Below are positions 51,966 to 61,760 of a stretch of 64,000 nt of DNA, in pieces (the first letter of the stretch is position 1; each line of letters begins with the position of its first letter). The notes under the pieces are model-generated. The model was not told the origin of the DNA. It worked only from the letters and a program-made list of their open reading frames with translations, and made no database searches. This DNA comes from Prosthecobacter gellanilyticus. GTDB taxonomy: Bacteria; Verrucomicrobiota; Verrucomicrobiia; Verrucomicrobiales; Verrucomicrobiaceae. The stretch spans positions 1-64,000 of the forward strand of contig NZ_BKAG01000015.1 of assembly GCF_007992435.1 (NCBI RefSeq), read 5' to 3'. The translations under genes were made by a program, and so were the position numbers.

Positions 51966-54002
51966 ATGCGCCTCATCCTCACACTCCTTTTCGCCACCGC
52001 CCTCCTTGCCCAAGCGGCCAGCACGCAGGTCACAGAGACCGATCTGGAGGCACTGGCCGAGAAGAAGGTGATCGAGTCCCCGGACTACTGGCGCGCGAAT
52101 GCGACGGAGACGGGAAAATGCGATGGCGAGAAAGTGGCATCACTGCTGATCAAGGTCGCAGGGCTTCTGAAGCCCGTGGCAACGCTCGATGAAGCGCTGG
52201 AGGTGCTGGTGAAGCATCGCGTGCTGAGCTCACCTGATTACTGGAAGAAGACGGCGCTGCCCGGTGGCACCTGTGTGGGCAAGAATGTCGCGATCGTGCT
52301 CAGTCGAGGTGCGGCGCAACTGCCCATCGACCCACCGAAGTCGGTGACTGCGAAGCCGCTGGAGGCCACGGCCTTTGCGCAGCTTCGGGAGAGCTATGAT
52401 GTGGTCATCGCCGGTGCAGGCACAGGCGGTGTGGGAGCCGCGGTGCAGGCCGCACGGATGGGAGCCTCCGTGTTGCTGCTGGAAGAGACGGATTGGATTG
52501 GTGGGCAGGCCATGGCAGCGGCGGTGACCTCCATGGATGAAGGCGGCACGCTGGTGCGTGAACGCGGTCTGTATCGCGAGTTGTGCGGGCTTATCACCGC
52601 TCACTATCAGCCGCTGGGTGTGAATCATCTCACAGCCTACTGGTACAGTCATGTGGGGGTGGAACCACGTGTGGGCCGGCATCTGCTGCTACAGATGCTC
52701 AGTGATGCACGTGGTAATGGCGTGCTTGACCTGGCGCTGCTGAGCCGTGTATCGGCGGTGTCCAAAGAGGGCAACAAGGTCACTGGCGTGGACATCACAA
52801 GCGGCGGAAGCACGCGGCACATCACCTGCCGCATGCTGATCGATGCCACAGAGTGGGGGGATGTGATTCCGCTCACCGGCGCTCGCTATCGCGTGGGCAA
52901 CTGCACCAGTGATGCCATTGATCTGAAGCGCCGCGTGCAGGACAACACCTGGACCGCTGTGGTGAAACAGTATCCCCAAGGTGTGCCTGATGAGCTTTTG
53001 ATCAAAGACAAACCTCCTGGTTATACCGACAAGGTCCAGACGGCTTTTGCGAAGTCGCTCGGGGATGGTGAGAAGGTGGACGCCAAGCTGAAGCCGTGGA
53101 CCTGGGGCACGTTTATTGGCTATCGCGGCATGCCGGATAGCGCAAGGCCCGCGGACAACAGCGCGATCACACGCACGCATCTAAACTATAACAACGACTA
53201 TGTTTCGAGCATCGCCGAGATTGAAGATCTGGAGACGCGGCGCGCCACGAATCGCGCGATGCAACTCAAGACACTGCATCTGCTCTACTTCATCCAGAAC
53301 ACGCTTGGAAAGAAGGATTGGTCAGTGGCGAATGATGAGGGCTACGACACGCCATATCGTCGTGCGGAGGTGGAAGCTTGGATCAAGGAGCGCGCGGAGC
53401 TTGCGCCGTATCGCGCGATCTTGAATCACTTCTCGATCATGCCTTACACGCGCGAGAGCCGGCGCATCATGGGCCTGCATACCTTGAGCTCAGGAGAGAT
53501 CGAGCGAGTGCATGGCAAGCCCATCCAGTTCGCGAACACGGTCTCCATCGGTGACTATGCGATCGATCTGCATGGTTCGATGTCGAAGCCTTATCTTGAG
53601 ATGGATCTGGATCGTGAGGCCGACATTCCACACAAGTTTGGTGAGCATGGTGTGGGACCCTTTGCGATTCCGTTTGAGTGCTTCATTCCAGAGAAGATCG
53701 ATGGCTTCCTGCCTGCGGAGAAGAACCTCAGCCAGAGCCGCATGGCGAATGGAGCCACACGACTGCAACCCCACACGATGAACATGGGCCAGGCGGTGGG
53801 AGCGATTGCCGCCATCGCGGTGAAGGAAGGCATTGCTCCTCGCGCGGTGGATCCGAAGAAGGTTCAGCGAATTCTGCTCGAAGAAGGTGCCACGCTGACG
53901 ATCGGACCCGTGAAGGCCAGGCGCGGAACCGAGGAATGGCGCAAACTGCAGATGGAAGTGCTGAGCAAGGGAGCTGAGATCAGAACTCCGGCGGACCGTT
54001 GA
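51966..54002 (+). CDS. Secreted FAD-dependent oxidoreductase with tandem SPDYW repeats
   Basis: 678 aa. Signal peptide 1-18, then two similar repeats of about 42 residues (27-68 and 77-119), each with a leading helix, SPDYW (38-42; 89-93) and a C-x-G-x-x-VA block. The FAD domain begins VVIAGAGTGGVGAAVQAARM (FAD-binding glycines from Gly150), with WIGGQAM, as in the FAD_oxidored family (PF12831). It ends with an FAD C-terminal block NMGQAVGAIAAIAV. It probably oxidizes a sugar or related substrate outside the cytoplasm. Open reading continues upstream over the opposite-strand gene, but ATG 51966 is the start. It overlaps the convergent FAD gene by 23 bases. Confidence 0.9.
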   Translation: MRLILTLLFATALLAQAASTQVTETDLEALAEKKVIESPDYWRANATETGKCDGEKVASLLIKVAGLLKPVATLDEALEVLVKHRVLSSPDYWKKTALPGGTCVGKNVAIVLSRGAAQLPIDPPKSVTAKPLEATAFAQLRESYDVVIAGAGTGGVGAAVQAARMGASVLLLEETDWIGGQAMAAAVTSMDEGGTLVRERGLYRELCGLITAHYQPLGVNHLTAYWYSHVGVEPRVGRHLLLQMLSDARGNGVLDLALLSRVSAVSKEGNKVTGVDITSGGSTRHITCRMLIDATEWGDVIPLTGARYRVGNCTSDAIDLKRRVQDNTWTAVVKQYPQGVPDELLIKDKPPGYTDKVQTAFAKSLGDGEKVDAKLKPWTWGTFIGYRGMPDSARPADNSAITRTHLNYNNDYVSSIAEIEDLETRRATNRAMQLKTLHLLYFIQNTLGKKDWSVANDEGYDTPYRRAEVEAWIKERAELAPYRAILNHFSIMPYTRESRRIMGLHTLSSGEIERVHGKPIQFANTVSIGDYAIDLHGSMSKPYLEMDLDREADIPHKFGEHGVGPFAIPFECFIPEKIDGFLPAEKNLSQSRMANGATRLQPHTMNMGQAVGAIAAIAVKEGIAPRAVDPKKVQRILLEEGATLTIGPVKARRGTEEWRKLQMEVLSKGAEIRTPADR

Positions 54003-55578
54003 GGTGCTCGCATTTCTCGGGCTGGCCGGGGATGAAATCGACCACCTGCTTCTGTGCGCGCAGCTTGTCTTGAAGGGCAGCGAGAGGGACTTTTTGCACA
54101 GGCACATCGTCTTTAATGGCGAGTGATGCAGCGATGCCAGCGGCGTGGCCTGTGATCATCCACACGCTCTCGAGGCGCAGGGTGCAGAAGGCCACGTGCG
54201 TGAAGCTGGCGGCTCCGGGGACGAGGAGGTTTGTGCACTGATCGGCCTTTGGAGTGAGCGCACGATACGGGATCTGATAAGCATAACCCATGCGCCAGAT
54301 GCGGCCTTCATTGACGAACTCCCCCTCGTTCACGGCCACACGCTGGACGTGATGGCAGTCAATGAAATGGCTGCTCATGCCGATGCTGTCTTCCTTGCGG
54401 CGATCCGTCTGCACGTCTTGCTGGGTCACCACGTGCTCGCCACGCATGCGGCGTGCTTCGCGAACATACAGTTGGTATGGCAGGTGGCCATTGTCTGCGA
54501 ACTCATCTTTGTGCAGTCCGTAGGACTTCATCTCGGCGCGCATCTTTTCAGGCACGGATTCGTCATTCGCGAGGAAGAAGATCAGACCGAGCGTGTAGTC
54601 CATGTGGTCGTCATAGATGCGCTGGCGTGTGGCGTAGTCTGCCTCAGGCCAGTCAAACTGACCGCCGAAATGGCCGAGCGAGAAGATGGCGGACTGCTTG
54701 TTGTTCATCTCGAACTTGCCGTTGCGGCGCTTGTAGGGATCCAGCACGTCATCGAGCTTCACCTCGGTCTTGTTCGCGGCCTTGAAGCGCAGCCAGTCAG
54801 CCAGCAGGGCGTAGCGCTTCACGTCATAGTTCTTCGGGGGCGGGATGGGCACCTGCAGCTTGGGATCCTTGGCGACGGTGAGGCGGAAGTTGTAGTTCAT
54901 CGGAGCACGATGAGCGTCTCCCTCCTTCAGGTCCTTGGCCCAGGCGCTGATGCCGGGAAGAAGCTGGCCCTTTTCATCCACCGTGCGGGCATGACGGGCT
55001 GTCTTGTCAAAACGGATGCCTGCAGCTTCCTCGCCGAATTCGGCTTTGGACTCGCGGCCTACGGCATACTTCACGCCGGCACGCGCCATGAGGTCTCCCT
55101 CATAACCGGCATCGATGAAGACCTTGGCTTTGATCATCGAGCCATCCGTGAGCTTGATCTCCTTGATGCGGGTCTCTTCCTTAACAACAAGGTCCACGCT
55201 CACACCGTAGCGCACTTCCACCTTGGCCTCGCGCAGCATGTCTAGATAGACCTTTTCGGCGACGCTGGACTCGAAGAAGTACTCCGGCTTGCCGGAGCCA
55301 TAGTGATCGCCTAACCGACGATAGAACTCATCCGCAAAGCCGCCGATCGTCCACTTCAGCATATGCTCACTCTCGGCCGTGTTGATGCCGCTGGTACTGA
55401 GGCCGCCAACATGCTTCGTCGGCTCGATGAGAATCACTTTGGCCCCTTCACGGGCTGCGGTGATGGAGGCTGCGATGCCGCAGGGAACACCCCCATAAAC
55501 GACGATATCGGTCGAGGCAGAGTCTGCAGCAATCAGGGTGGTGGCGCAGAGCAAGCTGGCAAGAATGAGGTGCTTCAT
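53980..55578 (-). CDS. Secreted FAD-dependent oxidoreductase (PF12831 type)
   Basis: 532 aa with signal peptide KHLILASLLCATTLIAADS. The FAD-binding block IVVYGGVPCGIAASITAARE has GGVPCG instead of the classic GxGxxG; EPTKHVGGLSTSGINTAE follows, and AGYEGDLMARAGVKYAVGRE is the central family block. The C-terminal FAD block HAAGIAASLAI closes the fold. Family members are exported oxidoreductases of polysaccharide-degrading bacteria; the electron acceptor is unknown. It is downstream of the 681-aa paralogue (17-base gap), so the two are co-transcribed. Confidence 0.92.
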   Translation of the reverse strand: MKHLILASLLCATTLIAADSASTDIVVYGGVPCGIAASITAAREGAKVILIEPTKHVGGLSTSGINTAESEHMLKWTIGGFADEFYRRLGDHYGSGKPEYFFESSVAEKVYLDMLREAKVEVRYGVSVDLVVKEETRIKEIKLTDGSMIKAKVFIDAGYEGDLMARAGVKYAVGRESKAEFGEEAAGIRFDKTARHARTVDEKGQLLPGISAWAKDLKEGDAHRAPMNYNFRLTVAKDPKLQVPIPPPKNYDVKRYALLADWLRFKAANKTEVKLDDVLDPYKRRNGKFEMNNKQSAIFSLGHFGGQFDWPEADYATRQRIYDDHMDYTLGLIFFLANDESVPEKMRAEMKSYGLHKDEFADNGHLPYQLYVREARRMRGEHVVTQQDVQTDRRKEDSIGMSSHFIDCHHVQRVAVNEGEFVNEGRIWRMGYAYQIPYRALTPKADQCTNLLVPGAASFTHVAFCTLRLESVWMITGHAAGIAASLAIKDDVPVQKVPLAALQDKLRAQKQVVDFIPGQPEKCEHLNGPPEF

Positions 55579-55595
55579 GGTTGGTCGGGAGAGGT

Positions 55596-57641
55596 TCAGT
55601 TTTTGGCTTCGATCAATTGCAACGCATCGACAATCACGAATCCATCGGTCTCCGTATTGCTGAGGGTGATGGTGGTCTCGGCATCGGCAAAGAGCTCCAC
55701 GGTGCCGATGCTGCGGAAGGATTCCTTGGCAGGAAGGGCCTGCGTTTGGTCGACTTTCAGGCTGACCTTGTGATCGCCGCTTTGAATTGTGACGGGCACG
55801 GCTTTGGCGCGTGTCTCATGCGCGGAGTAGGCCATGCGGAGATCGTATTTGCCGGCCTTCGGAGCCTTGAAACGGAAGGTGACACTCGACTGGCCATCGC
55901 CGCGCTTGTCGTCATGCAGGTAGCCGGTGCCGACGTGTGGTTTGAAGTTCGAAGAACGTGCCCAGGGACCTTTCGTCTCGGCCTGAGCATCATCCAGCAC
56001 GATGCCGGAAAGGGTCTTTGGATCGATGCTCACGGGGGTGACCGGTACGGGAGGCAGATCAGGCAGGACGGGGAGATCGAGCGCCTGCTTCTGAGCAAGC
56101 AAGCGTTCACGCAAAGCTGGATAGGCCAGCTTCTGCACGGCGACGCTCTGCTTGGCACTCATGGCGGCGGCGATACCCGCGCTCTGACCGAGGATCATCC
56201 AGGTAGGCTCCACGCGGATGGAGGAGATGCCGACGTGCGTGCAGGAGAGGGCGATGGGCACGAGCAGGTTATCACACTCGTCAGCCTTCGGCAGGATGGC
56301 GCGATAGGGGATGTGATAGGGATAACCATTGCGGCGGCCTTCCATGCGGACTGGCATGATGGTGCCTTCATTCGCCACCATGTCTTTCGTGCCCACGCGC
56401 TGGCAGTCATGCGAGTCGATGGGGAAGGAGGACACCACGATGGGATCATCCTTCTTCGGCTCTTCCATGATGTCCTTCTGCGAGACGACATACATGCCTT
56501 TCATGCGGCGGCCTTCGCGCACATAGAGTTGCGGGGACCAATGGTCATAAGCAGCGAACTCATCGCGGCAGAGACCGAGATCGCCCATCTCCTTGCGCAG
56601 ATGCTCTGGCACGGACGGGTCGGTGCTAAGGAAGTGATAAAGCTCCAGGGTGTATTGCTTGTGCTCCTCCCAGATCCTGGCACGACCTGCTTCATCCGCT
56701 TCACTCCAGCCATTGCAGGCACCGACGAGACCCATGGAGAACTGTTTTCCGATGCCGTTGTTCGCATCAAACTTGTTTCCTGGCAGGGGATACAGATCCC
56801 AGAGAAGGATGGGGCGCTTCTCCTGCGCGAAGTAGCGGCGGATGGCCTCGAAGCGGGCCGGATCATACTTCGCGGGCTTCGGGAAAGGCACACGGTTTGC
56901 AGCATCTTTGGTTACGCAGAGGCGGAAGCTGTAGACCATCACGTTCTTGTCGCCTTCGTCATCGGGACCCGCATCACCCGTGGTGATGAGCGGGAGCAGC
57001 TTGCCCTCGGCATCGAGGCCGGAGATAGCCATCCTACCTTTCGGATACTGTTTGCCTGCGAGTGACTCGCCGAACTCCTTCCGGCCCTCGCGACCGATGG
57101 TCCAGCTCACGCCTGCGGCAGCCATGAGGTCGCCTTCATAGGTGCCGTCGATGTAGGTCTTTGCGGCGAACTCTCCATCACTGGTCTTGAGCTGGGTGAT
57201 GCGCGCACCGTCCTTGGAGACTTGCTTGAGCACGCGTTTGACCAGCACTTTGACGCCGGCTTCATCCAGCATCTCTTTCGTGATCTTGGCGGCCACGTGC
57301 GGTTCGTAGGTCCACTTGTCGGCATTCTTCATGCTGACCTTGTAGGGCAGCTCGACACCACGCTGCTGGTAGTCTTTCTCCACGCGGGTGTGCCACTCAT
57401 CAAAGAGGCCCATCACGGTGCTGCGCACGGTTTGGTTGGAGTCGCTGAAGCAAAGACCGCCGGTGTTCACGCCGCCGACATGGTCCGTGGGCTCCAGCAA
57501 GATGACGGAAGCGCCCTCACGTGCCGCGGCGATGGCGGCGCAGAATCCGCCGGGAGTGGCACCGTAAACAATCACATCCGCCTCCGTGGCGGCATGAGCC
57601 AGAGGACAGAGCGCGAGGAGGAGGAGGGCCAGGCTTTTCAT
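55596..57641 (-). CDS. Secreted FAD-dependent oxidoreductase with C-terminal beta domain (golvesin/xanthan-lyase-like)
   Basis: 681 aa, signal peptide 1-17. FAD_oxidored domain with VIVYGATPGGFCAAIAAARE (variant glycine motif), EPTDHVGGVNTGGLCFSDSN and GTYEGDLMAAAGVSWTIGRE. The C-terminal 130 residues form a carbohydrate-binding-like beta domain (TGYLHDDKRGDGQSSVTFRF, AGKYDLRMAYSAH, GFVIVDALQLIEAKN), the type found behind xanthan-lyase and golvesin proteins. It shares its fold with the 532-aa partner downstream. Likely sugar oxidation after binding a polymer. The RND genes lie upstream on the same strand. Confidence 0.91.
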   Translation of the reverse strand: MKSLALLLLALCPLAHAATEADVIVYGATPGGFCAAIAAAREGASVILLEPTDHVGGVNTGGLCFSDSNQTVRSTVMGLFDEWHTRVEKDYQQRGVELPYKVSMKNADKWTYEPHVAAKITKEMLDEAGVKVLVKRVLKQVSKDGARITQLKTSDGEFAAKTYIDGTYEGDLMAAAGVSWTIGREGRKEFGESLAGKQYPKGRMAISGLDAEGKLLPLITTGDAGPDDEGDKNVMVYSFRLCVTKDAANRVPFPKPAKYDPARFEAIRRYFAQEKRPILLWDLYPLPGNKFDANNGIGKQFSMGLVGACNGWSEADEAGRARIWEEHKQYTLELYHFLSTDPSVPEHLRKEMGDLGLCRDEFAAYDHWSPQLYVREGRRMKGMYVVSQKDIMEEPKKDDPIVVSSFPIDSHDCQRVGTKDMVANEGTIMPVRMEGRRNGYPYHIPYRAILPKADECDNLLVPIALSCTHVGISSIRVEPTWMILGQSAGIAAAMSAKQSVAVQKLAYPALRERLLAQKQALDLPVLPDLPPVPVTPVSIDPKTLSGIVLDDAQAETKGPWARSSNFKPHVGTGYLHDDKRGDGQSSVTFRFKAPKAGKYDLRMAYSAHETRAKAVPVTIQSGDHKVSLKVDQTQALPAKESFRSIGTVELFADAETTITLSNTETDGFVIVDALQLIEAKN

Positions 57642-57707
57642 GGTTGGAAGTCACCACCAAGGCCTGAGACTTGGACTTTTGGACAGAAAAGAGAAGGAAA
57701 TATGCGC

Positions 57708-60700
57708 CTACTCCGTCATTGGCTCTCGACGGATGGTGCGCCCGAAGCGGGCATACAGCGCGGGGAGCAGGAAGAGATTCAGCAGCGTGCTGGTGACCAG
57801 ACCGCCGAGAATGACGAGAGCCATGGGGCGCTCGATCTCATTGCCCGGGACATCTCCTTTCAACACAAGAGGCAGCAGCGCGAGCGCGGCTGTGGCAGCG
57901 GTCATGAGGATGGGCACAAGGCGCTCCTCACTCCCTTGCAGCACCAGGGGCAGGCCGAAGGATTGCTTCTCCTCCTGCTCAAGATGCCGATAGTGGCTCA
58001 CCAGCAGGATGCCATTGCGCGCAGCGATGCCGAGGACGGTGACGAAGCCGACGAGCGAACCCAGTGAAAGCACACCGCCGCCCAACCATGCGGCCAAGAT
58101 GCCACCGATGAGTGCGAAGGGCAGAGTCAGTGCCACGAGCAGGGTCAGCCGGAGAGACTGAAAGTCTGCCAGCAGGAGAATCAGGATGCCTGCGAGTGAT
58201 CCCAGAGCCAACCAACCGAGACGGCTCTGTGCTGCTTGCCGCTCGGCCCATTCACCGAGGATTTCGGGATGATGACCAGGCTTGAAGGTGAGCTTTGCCA
58301 CGCGTGCCTCAATCTCGCGCACCACGTCACCCAGCGCACGACCGGTGACATTGCAGGTCACATCCATGCGGCGGGAGGCGCCCTCGCGTTTGATCGCGTT
58401 CGGCGTGGGGACGATGGCCAGGTCTGCCACATCAGCGAGACGTGTGTGACCGCCGGAAGGAGTCGCGATCAGCAGTTCACGGAGAGTCGTGTAGTCGGCA
58501 CGAGCGCTGGGCACACTCCACACAGTGACATCATGCACACGCTGGTCTTGGTAGACCTCGCCCACTTTGCGTCCGCTGATGAGCGTGGTCACAGCCTGAC
58601 GGATCTGGCCGGCGGTGAGGCCATGCAAGGCAGCGGCTTCGGGCCTCACCTTCACCGTGATCTGCGGCACCAGTGTGAGTGACTCCACCTTCAGCGCGCT
58701 GATGCCTGGAATGTCTTTCACGGCGGCACTCACTTCCGCAGCGTGGGTGCGCAGAGTATCGAGATCAGGACCGAAGATGCGCACCACCACACTGGCGCTG
58801 GCCCCCGTGAGCACCTCCTTGATGCGCTCACGCAGGAAGGTCAGCAAATCGCGTGTGAGGCCGGGGTAGCCATCCACCACGGCCTGCACCTTGTGGATCG
58901 TTTCATCGTAGTCAGCCTCAGGGGCGATGCTGATCCACAGCTCCGTGAAGTCGGGACCGACCACCTCATCCGCCACTTCCGCACGACCGATGTGCGCGCC
59001 TTGATTACGCACACCCGGGACCTGCATGAGATCATGCGCCGCCGCGACGGTGATGCGCTTGCTGGCCTCCACACTGGTGTTGGGCTTCTCCAGCCAGTGC
59101 ATGAGGAAGTCACGCTCCTTAAAGTTAGGCAGGAACTCCTCCTTCAACTGAGTGTGCCACACCCAGCCACTGCCAGCAAAGGTGAGCAGGAGCAAGAGGA
59201 TGGCCAGCCACGGGCTGCGCGCGAAGAGAGGAAGGATGCCGCGATACAAGGCCTTCAAGCCACGAGCGAGGAGAGCATCACGATGCCCTGTGTTTTTGAC
59301 CTTCAGCAGCATGAGGCTCAAGGCAGGGGTCACGGTGAGAGCCACCAGGAGCGAGGCGCTGATGGCGAGGATGTAAGACAGCGCGAGAGGTCTGAAGAAC
59401 GTGCCTGCGAGGCCGGGCAGGAAGAAGACCGGCATGAACACGAGCACGATGATGACGCTCGCATACACGACTGCGCTGCGGACCTCGAGCGAGGCCTCGA
59501 GCACCACACGAAACTTCGATTTTTCCGGATTCTGGCGCAGACGGCGGAGGATGTTTTCGACATCGATGATGGCGTCGTCCACGACCTCCCCGAGGGCGAT
59601 GATGAGACCGGCGAGGATCATGGTATTGATGGTCTCGCCACGCCAGCCGAGGAAGAGCAGGGCCATGGCGAGCGAAAGCGGGATGGCTGTGATGCTGATG
59701 ATGGTCGTGCGCCAGTCACCAAGGAAGAGAGCCAGCACCACGACGACCAGCAGACAGCCTAACCACAGGGCTTCTGTGAGATGATCGATGGAAAGCTGGA
59801 TGAAGGTGGCAGGGCGGAAGATGGTGCTGTCGATGGTGATGCCGGGCAGCGCGGGCTTGAGTTCCTCAAGCATCTTTTCCACACCCACGGTGACATCCAG
59901 TGTGTTTCCCCAGGGCTGCTTCTCCACGATGAGCAGGATGCCATCTCCATCATTGATGACGGCATCACCGATGGGCGCGGGATGACCGATCTTCACCTCA
60001 GCCACATCACCGAGGCGAATGGGCGCGCCATTACGAAACTCCACCACGGTGCGCGCGAGATCCTCCGGCGTGGTGATGAGGGACAACTGGGCCACACTGA
60101 GACGGAGGTTCGGCGTGTCCACGAAGCCACCAGCACTGATGACTGCGGCATCGCCAGCGGCTTTGGTGATCGCATCCAGCGTGACTCCTGAGGCGCGAAG
60201 CTTCTGCGGATCCACGAGCACCTGGAACTGCTTGTCACGCTGCCCCCAGATGGCGACATTGGCCACGCCTTTGACCGACATGAGACGCGGGCGCATGGTC
60301 CAGCGTGCGAGCTCGCTCATTTCCATCTGCGAGAGGGTCTTTGAGGTCAGCCCCACCTTCAGCACGCGGCTGAGAGATGAGTAGGGGGCCATGAGCACGG
60401 GTGGCTTCACCACGGCAGGAAGACGGTTTTGCGCGAGATTCAACCGCTCCTGCACCAGCTGGCGCGCTTTGAGAATGTCTGTGCCGGTGTCAAAGATCAT
60501 CACCACGGACGAGAGACCGAGCACCGATTTGGAACGGAGTGTCTTGAGGAAGGGCAGGCCGTTCAGCGAGTTCTCCAGCGGCACAGTGACCAGGGAGTCC
60601 ACTTCCTCGGTCGAGAGGCCCGGCGCTTCCGTCTGCACCTCCACCAGAGGCGGAGCAAATTCGGGAAAGACATCCAGCGGCGCATTGCGTGTGGCATTGA

Positions 60701-60782
60701 TGCCGACCACAAGCATGGCAGCAGCGGCGGCCACGACGAGCACGCGCATGTTCAGAGCCCAGGAGACGATGGAGTTCAGCAT
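57708..60782 (-). CDS. RND efflux pump, heavy-metal-efflux-like subfamily
   Basis: 1024 aa inner-membrane proton-driven pump of the RND superfamily: twelve helices, two large periplasmic loops (about 35-330 and 545-850). It begins [22 protein letters not shown]4 reads [18 protein letters not shown], the place of the DFGxIVDGAVVMVEN of CzcA or the AIGAMVDAAIVMIEN of CusA; the first Asp/Gly pattern is different, so it is a less-characterised HME branch. Substrate could be divalent metal or small organics. Adaptor and channel genes are upstream in the operon, with gaps of 10 and 8 bases. Confidence 0.92.
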   Translation of the reverse strand: MLNSIVSWALNMRVLVVAAAAAMLVVGINATRNAPLDVFPEFAPPLVEVQTEAPGLSTEEVDSLVTVPLENSLNGLPFLKTLRSKSVLGLSSVVMIFDTGTDILKARQLVQERLNLAQNRLPAVVKPPVLMAPYSSLSRVLKVGLTSKTLSQMEMSELARWTMRPRLMSVKGVANVAIWGQRDKQFQVLVDPQKLRASGVTLDAITKAAGDAAVISAGGFVDTPNLRLSVAQLSLITTPEDLARTVVEFRNGAPIRLGDVAEVKIGHPAPIGDAVINDGDGILLIVEKQPWGNTLDVTVGVEKMLEELKPALPGITIDSTIFRPATFIQLSIDHLTEALWLGCLLVVVVLALFLGDWRTTIISITAIPLSLAMALLFLGWRGETINTMILAGLIIALGEVVDDAIIDVENILRRLRQNPEKSKFRVVLEASLEVRSAVVYASVIIVLVFMPVFFLPGLAGTFFRPLALSYILAISASLLVALTVTPALSLMLLKVKNTGHRDALLARGLKALYRGILPLFARSPWLAILLLLLTFAGSGWVWHTQLKEEFLPNFKERDFLMHWLEKPNTSVEASKRITVAAAHDLMQVPGVRNQGAHIGRAEVADEVVGPDFTELWISIAPEADYDETIHKVQAVVDGYPGLTRDLLTFLRERIKEVLTGASASVVVRIFGPDLDTLRTHAAEVSAAVKDIPGISALKVESLTLVPQITVKVRPEAAALHGLTAGQIRQAVTTLISGRKVGEVYQDQRVHDVTVWSVPSARADYTTLRELLIATPSGGHTRLADVADLAIVPTPNAIKREGASRRMDVTCNVTGRALGDVVREIEARVAKLTFKPGHHPEILGEWAERQAAQSRLGWLALGSLAGILILLLADFQSLRLTLLVALTLPFALIGGILAAWLGGGVLSLGSLVGFVTVLGIAARNGILLVSHYRHLEQEEKQSFGLPLVLQGSEERLVPILMTAATAALALLPLVLKGDVPGNEIERPMALVILGGLVTSTLLNLFLLPALYARFGRTIRREPMTE

Positions 60783-60792
60783 AGGGCGGCGG

Positions 60793-61752
60793 TTACTTTC
60801 CGGTCATGAACTCCGTGCCGAACAGCTCGGCAGATCCATCTGTCACGATCTTGGTGCCCACCGGTGGGCCGCTGGCAAGAACCGCATCAGCACCGGCAAT
60901 GCGTGCAACCTGGATACGTGCCCGTGTGTAGGCATGATCCGCGCTCTGCGCATAAACCCACTGGCCGCCGTGAATGTCATGGAGCACCGCGCTGAAGGGC
61001 ACGATCAGGCGCTCTTCCTTGCTCTCCACGGTCGGGATCTCCACCGCGACGCGCTCTCCAGCACGCAAGGTTGTGTCTGCAGGCAGGGAGTAATACCAGT
61101 CCACGGTGTTGGCCAGTGCATTCGCCGTGGGCGGGCCGGAGACAGGTTGCAACACTTGTGGTTGGGCACTCGGAATGCTGGCTGAAGCCTTGGCATCGAG
61201 CTGTGATGACTCGCCACTGTAGATCGCCACGCGCACCCAGGCACGTTTGGCACCTCCCTGCCCCACAGGAGCGCCCAGCAGATCACGCTGCGCTTTCGCG
61301 GTGGTCATGGCGGCTTCTGCGAGGGCGAGAGCGGACTTGGATTCGTCCACATTGCGGGCGCTTCCGGCCTCGGCGGTGAGCATTTTTTGCGCACGCTCGG
61401 CGGCGATCCTGGCCGCATCGATCTGCACCTGGGCCTGCAGGATGCGGCCGTCTGCCGCTGCCTGCAGATCGGCAAGGCGCAGCACTTCATCCAGCGTGCC
61501 GCCGAGCACCGGCGCGACGGTCTTGCCATCTGCCGCGAGCGGAGTGACCACTTCTCCCGAGAAGAGACGGGTGGCGGGCACGACACGCTTCACGACTGCC
61601 ACAGTCTTCAGCCGCAGGCGCTGCTCGGCCTCCGGGGTCAGCTTGAGGATCACGAGGTCACCCTCCTTGGTGATGGTGGCGGGTGCTGCCGCACCTGAGT
61701 CTGCCGCATGAAGCGGAGCCGCGAGCGCAAGAATAACAAAAAGTCGTTTCAT
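60793..61752 (-). CDS. RND periplasmic adaptor
   Basis: 319 aa with signal peptide [18 protein letters not shown]. Membrane fusion protein of HlyD type, shorter than usual: beta-barrel/lipoyl region ([34 protein letters not shown]), a short alpha-hairpin ([19 protein letters not shown]) and [23 protein letters not shown]. The C-terminal [17 protein letters not shown] resembles CusB/CzcB-type adaptors. It bridges the pump to the channel encoded next. Confidence 0.88.
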   Translation of the reverse strand: MKRLFVILALAAPLHAADSGAAAPATITKEGDLVILKLTPEAEQRLRLKTVAVVKRVVPATRLFSGEVVTPLAADGKTVAPVLGGTLDEVLRLADLQAAADGRILQAQVQIDAARIAAERAQKMLTAEAGSARNVDESKSALALAEAAMTTAKAQRDLLGAPVGQGGAKRAWVRVAIYSGESSQLDAKASASIPSAQPQVLQPVSGPPTANALANTVDWYYSLPADTTLRAGERVAVEIPTVESKEERLIVPFSAVLHDIHGGQWVYAQSADHAYTRARIQVARIAGADAVLASGPPVGTKIVTDGSAELFGTEFMTGK

Positions 61753-61760
61753 GATCGTGA

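Noticed and set aside
55581-57065. A 494-codon plus-strand frame opposite an FAD oxidoreductase gene
   Set aside because: Same reasoning: antisense to a well-supported gene.
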